Source: Pagrus major
Taxonomy: Eukaryota > Chordata > Actinopteri > Spariformes > Sparidae
Direction of reading: 5' to 3'
NCBI RefSeq assembly: GCF_040436345.1
Contig: NC_133230.1
Coordinates: forward strand, 6,717,297 to 6,781,296
Length of the DNA stretch: 64,000 nt
A program made the translations under genes and the position numbers. Each line of letters begins with the position of its first letter. The first letter of the stretch is position 1. Shown here piece by piece: positions 24,947 to 36,498 of this stretch. The notes beneath the pieces are model-generated. The model ran no database searches and was not told where the DNA came from. It saw only the letters and a list, made by a program, of their open reading frames with translations.

Positions 24947-27900
24947 ATGTCTTACCCTCCTCCGCTGAACCGCCAGCAGATTGGCATCCCGCAATTACCT
25001 CCCAGGATCCCGCCTCCTCAGTTCGGGGCATTTGGCCCGACTGTCCCGCCAGGTAACCTTTTAATACTTGTGTGGTCACATCAGCAGGAACAGCTGTCTG
25101 TTTGTGAATCAGGCTCTGGGTCCCTTGGGTGATATTAAGTGTAAACAAATGAAATGAAGTTGTTTGTGCAGTAAATGTGTAGCCACTGGGCTGACACTGT
25201 GATTTCATGAGCCTGAAACACCTGTTAACAGAAGAATACTGCTGAAAATGGCCTAATCAGGAAACAAAATGAGCCAATAAACTCCCTCAGAGGTAGTGTT
25301 TTGTACCAGGAAATGATTATATGAAATTATAGAGAAATACCTATAAATATAGTAGCCATAAGTAAGATTACACTAACTACTTTGTGGTCTGATTTTTGTA
25401 TTTTGTTTCAGGTACTCCCATGATCCCGGTTCATATGGGCGTAGTGACCCCAACACCCACAGTGAGTTAGAAACAGGAGTTCCTACCTTACGCCAGCTGA
25501 TCTGCATGACCTGCTATTAAATACACAATCATTACACAGTAACAGTGTAGCTCAGGTCTTGAGCAAGGCTACTACTCAATCAGTCTTTGCATTTCATTCC
25601 TCTGTTGTCTTTATTCTTGCTCTGATTAAAAGTAACACCTAAATACCTCAAATGTAATCTGACGTTGCAGGTACTTGTCCCGACCTCAATTGCTGTAGCG
25701 CAGAAGCCGATGCTTTCAAAGAAGGACCCTGGCACCATCAGAGCCAAGGACATCGATGACAGCGGTGGCCCCACCACCACTGTATTTGTAGGGAACATCT
25801 CTGAAAAGGCGTCTGACATGTTGGTCAGGCAGCTTCTAGCGGTGAGTTGAGTGCACCCGCTCCGTCTGTTGCTATTCAGCAAATGTTCAATGAAACTCTA
25901 GCTGTGAATATTTTGAGAGCAGAATGATAAAATAACAGGCAGTGACAGTGACCTGCTGCAGGTGACAGACAAGTATTGCAGTGTGTACAAACTCAAACCT
26001 CTGACAACTCATCAAGGTGAACAGCTCCCTGAATCAACCATCACCTCCGATAAATCTCCAGAAGCTAATGTGTCAGAGTAAAGTAAGAAAATTGTCTTTG
26101 GTCTCACCCAGGAAAATATGAACACAAACATGTCCATAAGATAAAAGACATTACATTAACAGGAGAAAGATCTCTGAAATGTACAACAGTGCATTCATAC
26201 CCATGGCGCATAGCTTGTGCTCTCATATTTATGTTTGCTGTAGTTGGTTGACCACATTTATCGGCAACAAACAACCACGGTGGCTCCTAAAGAGGTCAGT
26301 GTAGATGCTGCTGCAGCATCTGTGGTATCAGAAATGGAGTTTATCTTGATTTAAAAACACAAAGAAAGGAAAGGCAATGAAGGCTTTTCTGAATGGAAAA
26401 CATCTTTTGCTCTTCTCTCAACTGCTCTGGCAAGAGTTGCATTTATCAAGTGGCTCTGCTGATGAAAGCACTCCCCTACTGTTGATCTGATAGGTTGAAG
26501 CCTGTAACAGACAGACGGTTCACCTGCCATGTATTTTCTTTTTGTCTTTGTAACAAACCATCACTCACATCAAGTTAAACATTAGCATCTGTAATAGGAA
26601 AGTAAATAATTCCTTTCTTCTGCTCTCTTTTGTAGAAATGTGGTATTGTTCTAAGCTGGAAAAGGGTCCAAGGTGCCTCTGGGAAACTTCAAGGTAACAG
26701 CAAAAAGGGAACGACACCTTTAAACCATCTTCTTATGATGTGAATGCATGTTACTTTATGTGGCAGAGTCCAAAGAATGGAGTAGATACAATTATGCTTT
26801 TTTTGGAGACTAATTTACAGAAAGAGTCTCTTTGAAATTGAATGTGAAATCAAATTATCTTTCAAATCCCATACTGTGTCCACAGCAAGTATTTCCAATT
26901 ATGTGGTATGTTGTTTTAACATCTGTGGAATTAACTTTTGTATCTGCTCTCAAATCCCTGGTAGCTTTTGGGTTCTGTGAATATAAGGAGCCTGAATCGA
27001 CACTGCGAGCCCTCAGACTTCTGCACGAGTTGCTCTTAGGAGATAAGAAGCTGTTGGTCAAGGTAGATGCCAAGACCAAGGCCCAGCTAGACGAGTGGAA
27101 GGCCAAGAAGAGAAGTGCCAATGGGGTACGCTGTTCACCTGCTGAGTAAAAGACACATTTAATATTTCTGTAACGTTGATCATTTTGTGAAATTGGGTTT
27201 AATGTTTATTTCTCCCATTTTTCCACCTTTAACACACAGGGAGCCAGTAGTGGGGCAAATAACGGAGATGAAGATGAGGAGGAGGTTCTTCATGAAGAAA
27301 CCCTGCGTCGTGACCAGGTTGTGAAGGGGGCAATAGAAGTCCTGATCCGAGAGTATGCCAGTGAGCTCAACGCTCCCTCGCAGGACGGTGACAGTCAACC
27401 TCGCAACAAGAAGCGGAAAGAGAAGAAAGAGGAGGTACTGATCGCAAATATATAAACGTATTCTGATTTGTAGTTTGTTTTTGGTAACCGCTGTGTACTT
27501 AGTGTGTTTTCTTCCTGTCTTTCTCCCCTTTGCGTAAGGAGGATATCAATGCCATGGAGATGGAGGATGACAAGAGAGACTTGATTTCCAGAGAGATCAG
27601 TAAATTTCGCGACACACACAAGGTAATGTATCAAACTGCTATTGTTACTCTAGTTTAGGTTTTGGAGGAGAACAGCAAATTATGCTGTAATTTATCTGAT
27701 TTATGGAGGTAATTCCTCCACAACTGTTCTGTTACTGTCATCTATTTGGATTAGTTAGTGAAAGTAATGCACAAAAGGAATGAAAAGTGGTAGATGTTGA
27801 TTCGAAGATTTCATAGCGTCTATAAAAGTATTCAAATACTACGTGGACCACACATAAATGGCTTAATGGTATCTGTCACTATTTCCAAATTGGGCAATCG

Positions 27901-30900
27901 TTATTATTATTCATAATACTGATTTGAGACTGAAGGTTTTCGCTCTGCACAAGCTAAAGTCATCACACAGAGTGCATGGATAAAATGTTAAATTCATCTA
28001 AAGCTAATCTATTGATTAAACCCCACCAATGTGGTAGAGTTCATTTGGTGACTAGAGCAAGATGAATCTCAGAATCTCAGCTTTGGAAAAAGTTGCGAGG
28101 ATAGGATGTAAGTATGATCTTTCTTTTCTTCTTTACTCATGTTGGGCGCTCCCTTCTGGAGGGTTTGCAGAGGGGCAGCCGGCTCTCAGTTCACTTTCAT
28201 TAAATTTATTCACACGTGGGCTCGGGGAAACAAGTGCCACTGGTACTGGTTTTGAAACTGGGATGTACAAATTGCAAATGACGTCCAAATGTAGCTTGTT
28301 GTACTTGCATTCAGAAAGCTGGGGAGCTCAGTGAACCTCTGCAGGTCCTCTGATAATAAATGATGTGTTTGAAAAAACACACACAGACTGAATGAGCCTA
28401 ACCACTGCAGTAGTTTGAACTGCAGCCTGTAGTTTTGCTAAAGCAGGGAGCGCCCCTCCACAGCACTCTGTGGTCTGAAGACTTACAAGGTAAGTCCATT
28501 TATGATTCTTACCTTTTTTTCTTTCTTCTTTTCTGTGTCTCACTGACTCTACCTCTACCCCTTTAGTTAATCAGTACAGAATAGGTCAACAAATGTAATC
28601 TATGAGTGTATTTGGGAGTCACCCTGACATAATTTGTGTTTGAGCGAGGAAGACAAAGCTGCAGGGACAAAATAATGTAAACGCCTCATGGAACTGGACG
28701 TTACTCTGAAGTCGTAACGTAATCCCAATTTGAAACACTGCTACCGAGGTGAGGATATACAGTCGCATAGTATCTAAATTTGGGTACATTACATAAGTAA
28801 AGTTACTTAGTTACAGTCCACCACTGGTTCCAAACTAGCCACACAATAAGCGTTTTCGGTAAATGGAATAATATAACATGAGGTAAGTTCTCGGAGCCAG
28901 ATGGTTAACTGATAACCTGTAAGGTATTGTGAATTTCCTAGATGTTTTAAAAGCCTCCCTCCAGGCTGGACGAAAATGCTAACGATGGTTCACACATTTA
29001 AATCAAGTCTAGCTAGATCAGATCAGATCTCTCCAATCCTTTCCTTGTTTTTATTTTTTTTTATTATCACTCAACAGCTGGCAGACCCACATTTCATACA
29101 GCGTCCTTTGAGTATTATAAACCAATTAAGATGTACAGCACTGAACATTACCTGCTGGTACATATTTTTTTAAATCAGTCAGAGGACTGTTTGAACTGTG
29201 GGCCTTACTCTGTTTTTTAAAAACCATTTATTGGGTTGGAGAGACCGGAGAGACACCAGAAGTCAACCTGCCGGTAAGACTGCCTTCACTAATTTCCTTG
29301 TGGTAAAATGGAATACAGTATCTGACTTGTTTCGGACATGAATTTTAAAAGTTTTTTATGTTATTTATGTGGATGAACTGTTATTAGAAAAACTGCTTCA
29401 CAGGTATAATTTTTCCTGATTATTTCGACTTTACGCTTGACCTGCTTTTCCTCCCACACGTAGCCTGTAAGATGTGTAGGGGCAGAGAAGCGCTGAAAAC
29501 CGTAGTTCATCACCTGTAAGTGTCACACCGATAGCTCCAAAACAGTCTGTAGAAAATACCATGATGTTTATGTCAATGTGAACCACTTAGAAAGCAGACA
29601 AATGGTCAGTTTTAAGTGTAGTCATGGGATGAAAAGTTCATGTCACGATTATCCGTGCAGAAATAATTATGATTCACGAACAATCATGAATCCAGGGCAA
29701 GCTGAGCCCTCAGCTATGGTGACAGGCTCAGGATATTGGAGTTATTGGAAGGATGCAGGCTCCCCCTTGTGGCAATTCAAAATAAATCAGACAATCAGTA
29801 TAGGATTGTACATTATTTAGCCAAGTAACTCGTGAGAATATTTACAATTGTCCCGATTATCCAGATTATGAAAGTTCACCACCATGAATTTGTTGGTATC
29901 ACAATCCACAATAAAATCTTATATCCTTGCATCCCTAATTAAGTACTTATTTAGTTATTTAGAGCTCCAGATATGCTGGCTTAAATATATAAATAGTCAC
30001 TATTGGAAATTTGCAAATCGGAGATAATTGATCTTGTAAGAGTTACCTGGTGCTGAACAGGATCTCTGGTGTAAAAGCACGTCTGGTCAACTTTGATTGA
30101 TCTCAGCAAATAAAACACATCAGCATAGTGAGTATAATCATTTCTCTCATTCCACAACTTTCAAGTATTTTCTGCTGTGGAAAAAAACATTAGAAAATCT
30201 GTGTCCTCTTGTATTACAAGTATGATCTATATACAGCAGAAGTTTACTATATAAATTAAAAGGAGTGAACAATACAATGTGCTCCCTGTTCCTGGGTCGG
30301 TCACTCTGCATAGAGAGTTCTCACACTGCTGCGCTGCATTCTGGCGCAGCTCCCCTGCGTCTCAGATGACCACGTTGAAGACATGGGAGCTGATTATGTA
30401 ATCCACTTAGTCGGGCCATTTGCCACATTAAGCTTGGGCTTGTTTTAATCCACTTGGCACCCCCAAGCAAGACCAAACCAGGGCATTATATAGTGCTGAT
30501 CTTATGCGTATAGTTAAAACTGAGCGAACTTGTGTACTAATGGTCCCAAGCTTACTTGGCAGTTGGTGAATAATTTTATCTTAAGTGCTTTATGTTAGCG
30601 TGAGTGTGTTCGTAACATGAGTGGGCCCCATTTCCAACAGAACCCTTCTCTCTGCATGTCAAACATTATGCATTTGAACCTACAATATCTCTTACATCAG
30701 GTCAAATCTATTGCTTTTCATCATTTGCCGGAGCGCACATTGATTTGGATAGGCGGATATGGGTTTGACCAATACGTGTTTGCCTACAGCTGAGTTTGTA
30801 TTGGAATGGCCTCTTATTACATCAGAGCATAATCTCAGATCACCATAGAGCACATAGTAACCACAGAGGACGAGCTGACCTGTTACATATGTGAAAAAAG

Positions 30901-33900
30901 ATCACTCAATATAATAAGCGTATGTGTCAAGGGGAGGGCTGAATACTGGATCCAGGACAGGAAGTGATCCATGCACAACACTTTGATGTAACAAAATATA
31001 ATAATATAAATGTTTAGAGCTAAAAAAAAGTGCTAAAAACATCAGAAAAGCTTTAGAGGTAGTTCCCCTCCTGTAACTCCTTCCTGAAGCTATTCCCTTA
31101 CAGTTTTTGGTGCTTTTCAAGATTGACCTGCAATTTATGGTTTTGAGTAAGTGTGTCCTGAATTGAGCAGTATCTGCATTAAACCTGCTCAAGCAGCGGA
31201 CCACTCTTCCAGGAGGAAACATCAAGGATAAGAGGACTTCCTCACTTGCAGCAGCCAGCCTCTCCAAGGCAATGAGTCATGGCAGTATGTGAGGAGTCAA
31301 AATCATTTTCAGTGCTCAAAACCTGTGTATTTATGTATTTAAGTGTGATCTTTTTGATGTTGAGAGTCTAGTAACACATTATTTTTTTCCCCTTTTTCTT
31401 CCTGTTGGGCTCCTGCAGAAGCTGGAGGAGGAAAAAGGAAAGAAGGAAAAGGAGCGACTGGAGATCGAGAGGGAAAGGAGAGAGAGGGACAAAGAGCGGG
31501 AGCGCGAGAGGGAGCGCCGCGACCGCGAGAAAGAGAAGGAAAGGGAGAGAGAGAGGGACAAGGAGCGGGAAAGAGACAGAGACCGGGATCGCGACCGCGA
31601 GAGGGATCGCGAACGGGAGAGGACGAAAGAGAGGGAGCGCGAGAGGAGTCGAGATGTCAGTGAAGATCGCAGCAGATCGAGGTCAGTGATGTCATACTCG
31701 ATGCTCAGTTGCCCTTTTAATGCACGTCAAAGCACCTTATTCATTTTGACACAGTGTACAGGTGTATTGTTTTGTAGATTTTTTTTTTTAGATTTATATA
31801 AATTTGTGATACTCCAGAATTTGATTTGGATGGAAACCTGTCTAGTGACTGTTCTAGACATAAACAGAGGGGGAAAACATGAGGATAGCCTCCAAAATGG
31901 CCACACAGTTCAACTGGCTTCACATCTTTTTTGATATAATTGAAAGGTCCATTAGATGCTGCAAATATCTGTAATTCCATGTAGGAGAACAAGTGTGCCG
32001 ACTCATGTAAATAACATAAAATGAAACCTGTGTTGTAAAGTGCAGCTCTGCGTTTGGCAGCTGGCGTTGGCTCAAACCAAATCAACAAGACTGACTACAC
32101 GAGAAATAAGTGCTCGACACTTCTTCAATTCTTTACATTTTTCTTCTCATATCAGTTTTAAGATAAATCAGGCTAACACCAGTATCCCATTGTCTTCTGC
32201 AGAGAGAGGACTAGAGAAGATAAAAAACGAGACCGAGAGGAAGATGAGGAGGACGTGTACGAACGGAGGAGACTTGAGAGGAGGCTCAGAGACAAGGAGG
32301 CGGCTTACCAAGAAGTATGGCTATTTTCTCTTCTGTCATTTTGATTTTGATTGATTAAACATATGTTTAACAAGGTGAACACAAAAAAATATATATTTAA
32401 TGATTGTCTTTTACTATTTCCTGACTGAATTTCTTTTCTGTGTCTTATCAAAGCGGCTGAAAAACTGGGAGATCCGGGAGAGGAAGAAGTCCCGTGACTA
32501 CAGCAAAGAAACGGAGAGGGAGGACGAGAGGCGTCGTGAAATGGTACACGTGAATGCTTAACACATGAAATCAAATTGTAGCAGATAGTCCTTGCCATTG
32601 GACATTATGATGGCAGATATGTAGAGTTGCTGGATTTATGTATGTGTGTTGCTGTGATTAAATTCAGATGAAAGAAGCCAAAAGACTGAAAGAGTTCCTT
32701 GAAGATTACGACGACGACAGAGACGACCCAAAATACTACAGGTTATTATCTTCATGCACATTTAGAAGTGTGGAGGAGAAACTTTTCTTGTGTTTTGCAT
32801 TTGTCATTACTCGACTTCTCGCTCTCTTTCTCAGGGGTAGCGCCTTGCAGAAGCGACTGCGTGATCGGGAAAAGGAGACAGAATTGGACGAGCGAGACCG
32901 GAAGAGGGAGAAGGAGGAACTGGAGGAGATTAGGCAGAGGCTTCTGGCTGAAGGCCACCCTGATCCTGATGCTGAGCTGCAGAGGGTGAGTCAGTCATTG
33001 TGTTTCCGTGCACTTTCGTAAAGTGGTTACGCTGAGAACAAAGAATCACAAAATGAAACATGTCCTGCAATTAATCTGGTTTCTCCAAGTAACTTTGAAC
33101 TGTGGCACGGAGCTCTTTCATCTGCCCTGCAATGTGGTCCATTGTAACTAGTCATTGTTCATGTGTCATGTCTTGTTTGTTTAGATGGAGGAGGAGGCAG
33201 AGCGCAGGCGACAGCCTCCTCTGAAACTTGAACCTGAGGAGGAGGTGAACCAGGAGAAGTCCCACAAGGATCGGGATCGGGAGAAGAGAGGGTCAGGAAG
33301 GCCCGCAGAGCCGATGCCTCGACCCCCCCAGCAGCATTCGGACGATGATGACGTGGAAGCAGAGGAGGACGACTACCCCGATGGTGAGGACTCACAAGAG
33401 GCCAAGCCGCAACTTAAACCCATCATGCGACCAATCACTACTGCTCCCTCGGTGTCCTCTGCCAGTGGGAACGCGACTCCAAACTCACCCGGCAACGAAT
33501 CTCCCTGCGGCATCATCATTCCAGGCGAGAACACACCCGAGGTCCAACCTCCAGAGGAACACCGGCCCAAGATCGGTCTCAGTCTCAAACTGGGTGAGTA
33601 CAGTATCAAACTAAAGACACGGAGGGATCTATTTTGTTAGCACTACTGCTTCGTGCCAGAAAAATAAACTGGTTTTCTCTTCTCCAGGCGCCACCAACAG
33701 TCCCAGCCAGCTCAACGTGGGGAAGCGAAAGAAGCTGGCGACCGTGGAAAGTGTTTTCAACAAGTTTGATGACGAAGAGGCTGATGAGCAGCCTCGCAAA
33801 AGGAAACTGGTTCCACTGGACTACGGTGATGACGACAAGAGTCTGGGGCTGGATGGGGCAGAAATATCAGGGGCCAAAGGCAGCATCAACACAGAGGAGA

Positions 33901-34734
33901 AACGCAAGCACATAAAGAGCCTTATTGAGAAGATCCCCACTGCCCGGCCGGAGCTCTTCTCCTACCCTCTGGACTGGACTATGGTCGACTCGGTAAAGAG
34001 CCTCTGGCTGTTTGATTGGCAACAATTTTATTAACATTGTACATTTTATAATGTTTAAAATGTCAAAGAGTGTAATAATTAACTTGTTGCAGTAGTGTTG
34101 AGTTTCTTAGCTATGTTTACATTTTCTGATATTTCTCTCTGTAGACTCTGATGGATCGCCGCATCAGACCATGGATCAATAAGAAGATTATTGAATACAT
34201 CGGCGAGGAGGAGCCCACACTGGTTGATTTTGTCTGTTCAAAGGTTTGTGACTATTTCTCTTATATGAGGAAACTCATCTCCAATCAGCTGTGTTACTCT
34301 CCAAGTTTCACACTGTTTATACCTGTAATTTAAAATGCTTGTTCCAAATGAAAGTATGAAAGCTTCTGAGTTTTACTTATTTATAATTTTGTGAGTGTGA
34401 GTGTGTGTGTTGATGTGTTGCACTGCACATTTAATAACTGAATGTTTTTTCTTTTCTCTCCAGGTGATGGCACACAGCACCCCTCAGGGTATTCTTGATG
34501 ATGTTGCTATGGTAAGTTGACTCGTACTTCTCCTTTGGAATAATAATGGTTGATTTATACTAAAAACACTCATATGACACAATATAAGACGTCACAAATG
34601 GATTCATTGACCTGTTTTGATGTGGACCTGTTTGTGTTTAGGTTCTCGATGAAGAAGCAGAAGTCTTCATAGTAAAAATGTGGAGGCTGTTGATATATGA
34701 AACGGAGGCAAAGAAGATCGGACTGGTGAAATAA
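24947..34734 (+). CDS. rbm25: RNA-binding protein 25 (splicing factor with RRM and PWI domains)
   Basis: Seventeen coding exons: 24947-25052, 25412-25461, 25671-25841, 26636-26693, 26965-27125, 27240-27434, 27539-27622, 31419-31681, 32203-32314, 32454-32543, 32668-32741, 32835-32985, 33185-33593, 33688-33992, 34145-34243, 34464-34511 and 34642-34734. They total 2,469 nt, 822 aa (human 843). A non-coding first exon ends at donor 24631, and exon 2 begins at 24930. Domains: proline-rich N-terminus (1-50); RRM at about 88-165 with VFVGNI (90-95) and FGFCEY; an Arg/Glu/Asp-rich region at about 276-510; a bipartite basic and acidic linker; and a C-terminal PWI domain at about 729-822 with RPWINKKIIEYIGEEE. 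RBM25 associates with U1 snRNP in nuclear speckles and controls splice-site choice, for example in BCL-X. A polyadenylation signal is at 35081-35086. Zebrafish has two rbm25 paralogues and I cannot say which this is. Confidence 0.96.
28315..28489 (+). other. rbm25: Candidate poison exon in rbm25
   Basis: A CAG acceptor at 28312-28314 and a consensus donor AAG|GTAAGT at 28487-28492 bound a 175-nt segment. Joined to the upstream phase-0 exon it would reach an in-frame TGA at 28351-28353, and 175 nt is not a multiple of three. Many splicing-factor genes control themselves with such exons. Whether this one is used is inference only. Confidence 0.25.
28785..28832 (+). repeat. Short end fragment of the AAGTACCTCA-type repeat
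   Basis: The words AAGTAAAGTTACTTAGTTAC and TCCACCACTGG match the 3' terminal part of the dispersed family also seen at 20767-20835. Only the terminal 45-50 bp are present. Confidence 0.5.
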
Positions 34735-36498
34735 AGACCACACGCCTCTCTGTCTGACTTCGTTCGCTCACAGTTCTGCTGCCTACAGGTGTCTGGTCCA
34801 GCAGACTGTCAACATGTGTCTATAAACCCCTCCATTCCATCAGCAAGGAGCTGCTGCCTTGTTATGTGTGTGTGTTTGGAAGGGGAACTCTGAGCTGTGA
34901 ACAGAAAGGTTTTGCACAAACATACTGCATGATAAAACTTTGGTTGTATTTTTCTCCTTCGTTGATGCCTTTGTTGATACTGTTGCAGTTGCATTTCACC
35001 CATCTGTTCTCCAATATGTTGGACACATTCTGCTTTGATTTACTGTTATCATGTCGAGGCGCTGCTCCATTGTGTGAACTAATAAATATGCTTTTTTTTA
35101 TAGAATGGTGTTTGTTTTTCTTTAATGTGTCGTTTAACTAATTTATTTATCTTCTTTCGTTTGTTTTAACTGTGACAGATGTGATTAGCATGGTCTTTCA
35201 TTTACACAAACACAATTCTCCCCTTCCTTTTGGAACAACAGGGATTCATTTTACTCATCACAATACAAATAGATACAATCTTTGTTTGTGATTTGTAATT
35301 ATTTTTATTTTTGCGAAAGTGAATTTGCAAAAAACATTTTTGTTTTATTTAAAAATGTATTGACACTATATAGATTATATAAAGAGCATTTATTAAAAAT
35401 ACTATAAACTATTTGAAAAGGATTTAACTTTTTAAAACAAATATTTCCTTTGTTAAATAATTCCTATGCATTTATGCCTTTTATCTGTATGTAACTTTAT
35501 TTTCCCAGGAGATGAGAGATTCAAAATCTGTTATGAGTTGTGACCAAGTGAGCAGCATAAAATGTCTCAGAAAACAACAAACTACACGTGACTTTAAACA
35601 TCACGTGCATTCAGTGGTCAAATAATATTGTTTTTAAAAATTTCCATACTTTAAGGCTACAAGAAAATTAAAAATGCATACATGAATAAAAGCAACAAAA
35701 GCCACTGGAACTCATTCTTGGGGAAAATATAAAAAAAACTTGCAGAAATCACCCTTTAAACCACCATGACACTCAGGGGACTGTGGCTGCTCTAAAAAAA
35801 AAAATATACAAGTGGAACCTTTGAATTAATTAACCATGGATTGTTTCCAATTTGAAAAAAAATATAAAAAACTATCTATCTTTGCAGGAGGCTGCCTGAA
35901 CTCTGTAATCAGTTACTTTATATGCAGAAATATGTGACATTACTTCCTCTAAACTTTCCTCCAACACGTCTGGCAGATACGTGGCAGGTTTCTCTCCGCA
36001 GGTTCAGCGGCTGAAGTTTGACCCGGAAGCATTTTCCGTCTGCACCAAACAACAGGATGTTCGGTTAGCCAGTTTGTTAGCTGCTAACCAAGTCGGGAAG
36101 TTGCAATATTATCGTTGACAGCTAAATCTGGAAGAAACGATGCGACGTTTCGGACATTTGCACGCTAACGTTTACGTGTCAGGATTCAATCTTGTGTGAA
36201 TTTTGAGAGACGGGCGATTACCGATGCTAGTTAGCTTAGCTTCGCTAACATTGTCGAGGCCGGAGGCTGCAGCGTCTCTGTTTAGTTAACGTGGATGTTT
36301 GGCAGCGAGCTAAACTGGGGACCAGAAGAGAGACGAGACACTTATTAAACCGACAGCTGTCTCCAACAAACAGCTCAAGCTCGGGGCATGTGATTTAAAC
36401 TTGACGAGCACGACTAAAAGTCCGTGTTAAAGCTCAGGTGGAGGCTGGTTTTGATGGTTTAGCTTAGCAGTAGATTAGCCGAAGAGAAAAGTGCAGTC
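34735..36498. other. rbm25 3' UTR, intergenic DNA and slc39a9 5' region
   Basis: The rbm25 3' UTR runs from 34735 to about 35,105. Then follows AT-rich DNA without recognisable genes to about 35,990. From about 36,000 the composition becomes more GC-rich, as expected for the promoter and 5' UTR of slc39a9. Several short upstream ATGs occur there. Confidence 0.6.
35081..35086 (+). terminator. rbm25: Polyadenylation signal of rbm25
   Basis: This AATAAA lies 347 nt after the rbm25 stop and is followed within 30 nt by a T-rich stretch and a GTGTTTGT tract, the usual downstream element. Confidence 0.65.

Larger units (their letters stand above)
27623..31418 (+). other. rbm25: Long internal intron of rbm25
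   Basis: This 3.8 kb intron separates the RRM-linker exons from the exon encoding the Arg/Glu-rich region. It contains a possible alternative exon (28315-28489) and a small repeat end at 28785-28832. Imperfect inverted GGGCGCTCCC sequences (near 28145 and 28446) bracket about 300 bp and may mark an old MITE. I see no separate gene. Confidence 0.6.

Noticed and set aside
28062-28334. Plus-strand frame of 90 codons in the rbm25 intron as a separate gene
   Set aside because: It has no recognisable protein features, and it overlaps an inverted-repeat segment and ordinary intron.
31379-31689. Ser/Arg-rich frame on the minus strand and Arg/Gly-rich frame on the plus strand
   Set aside because: They are shadows of the rbm25 Arg/Glu exon, which is fixed by splice phase and by homology.
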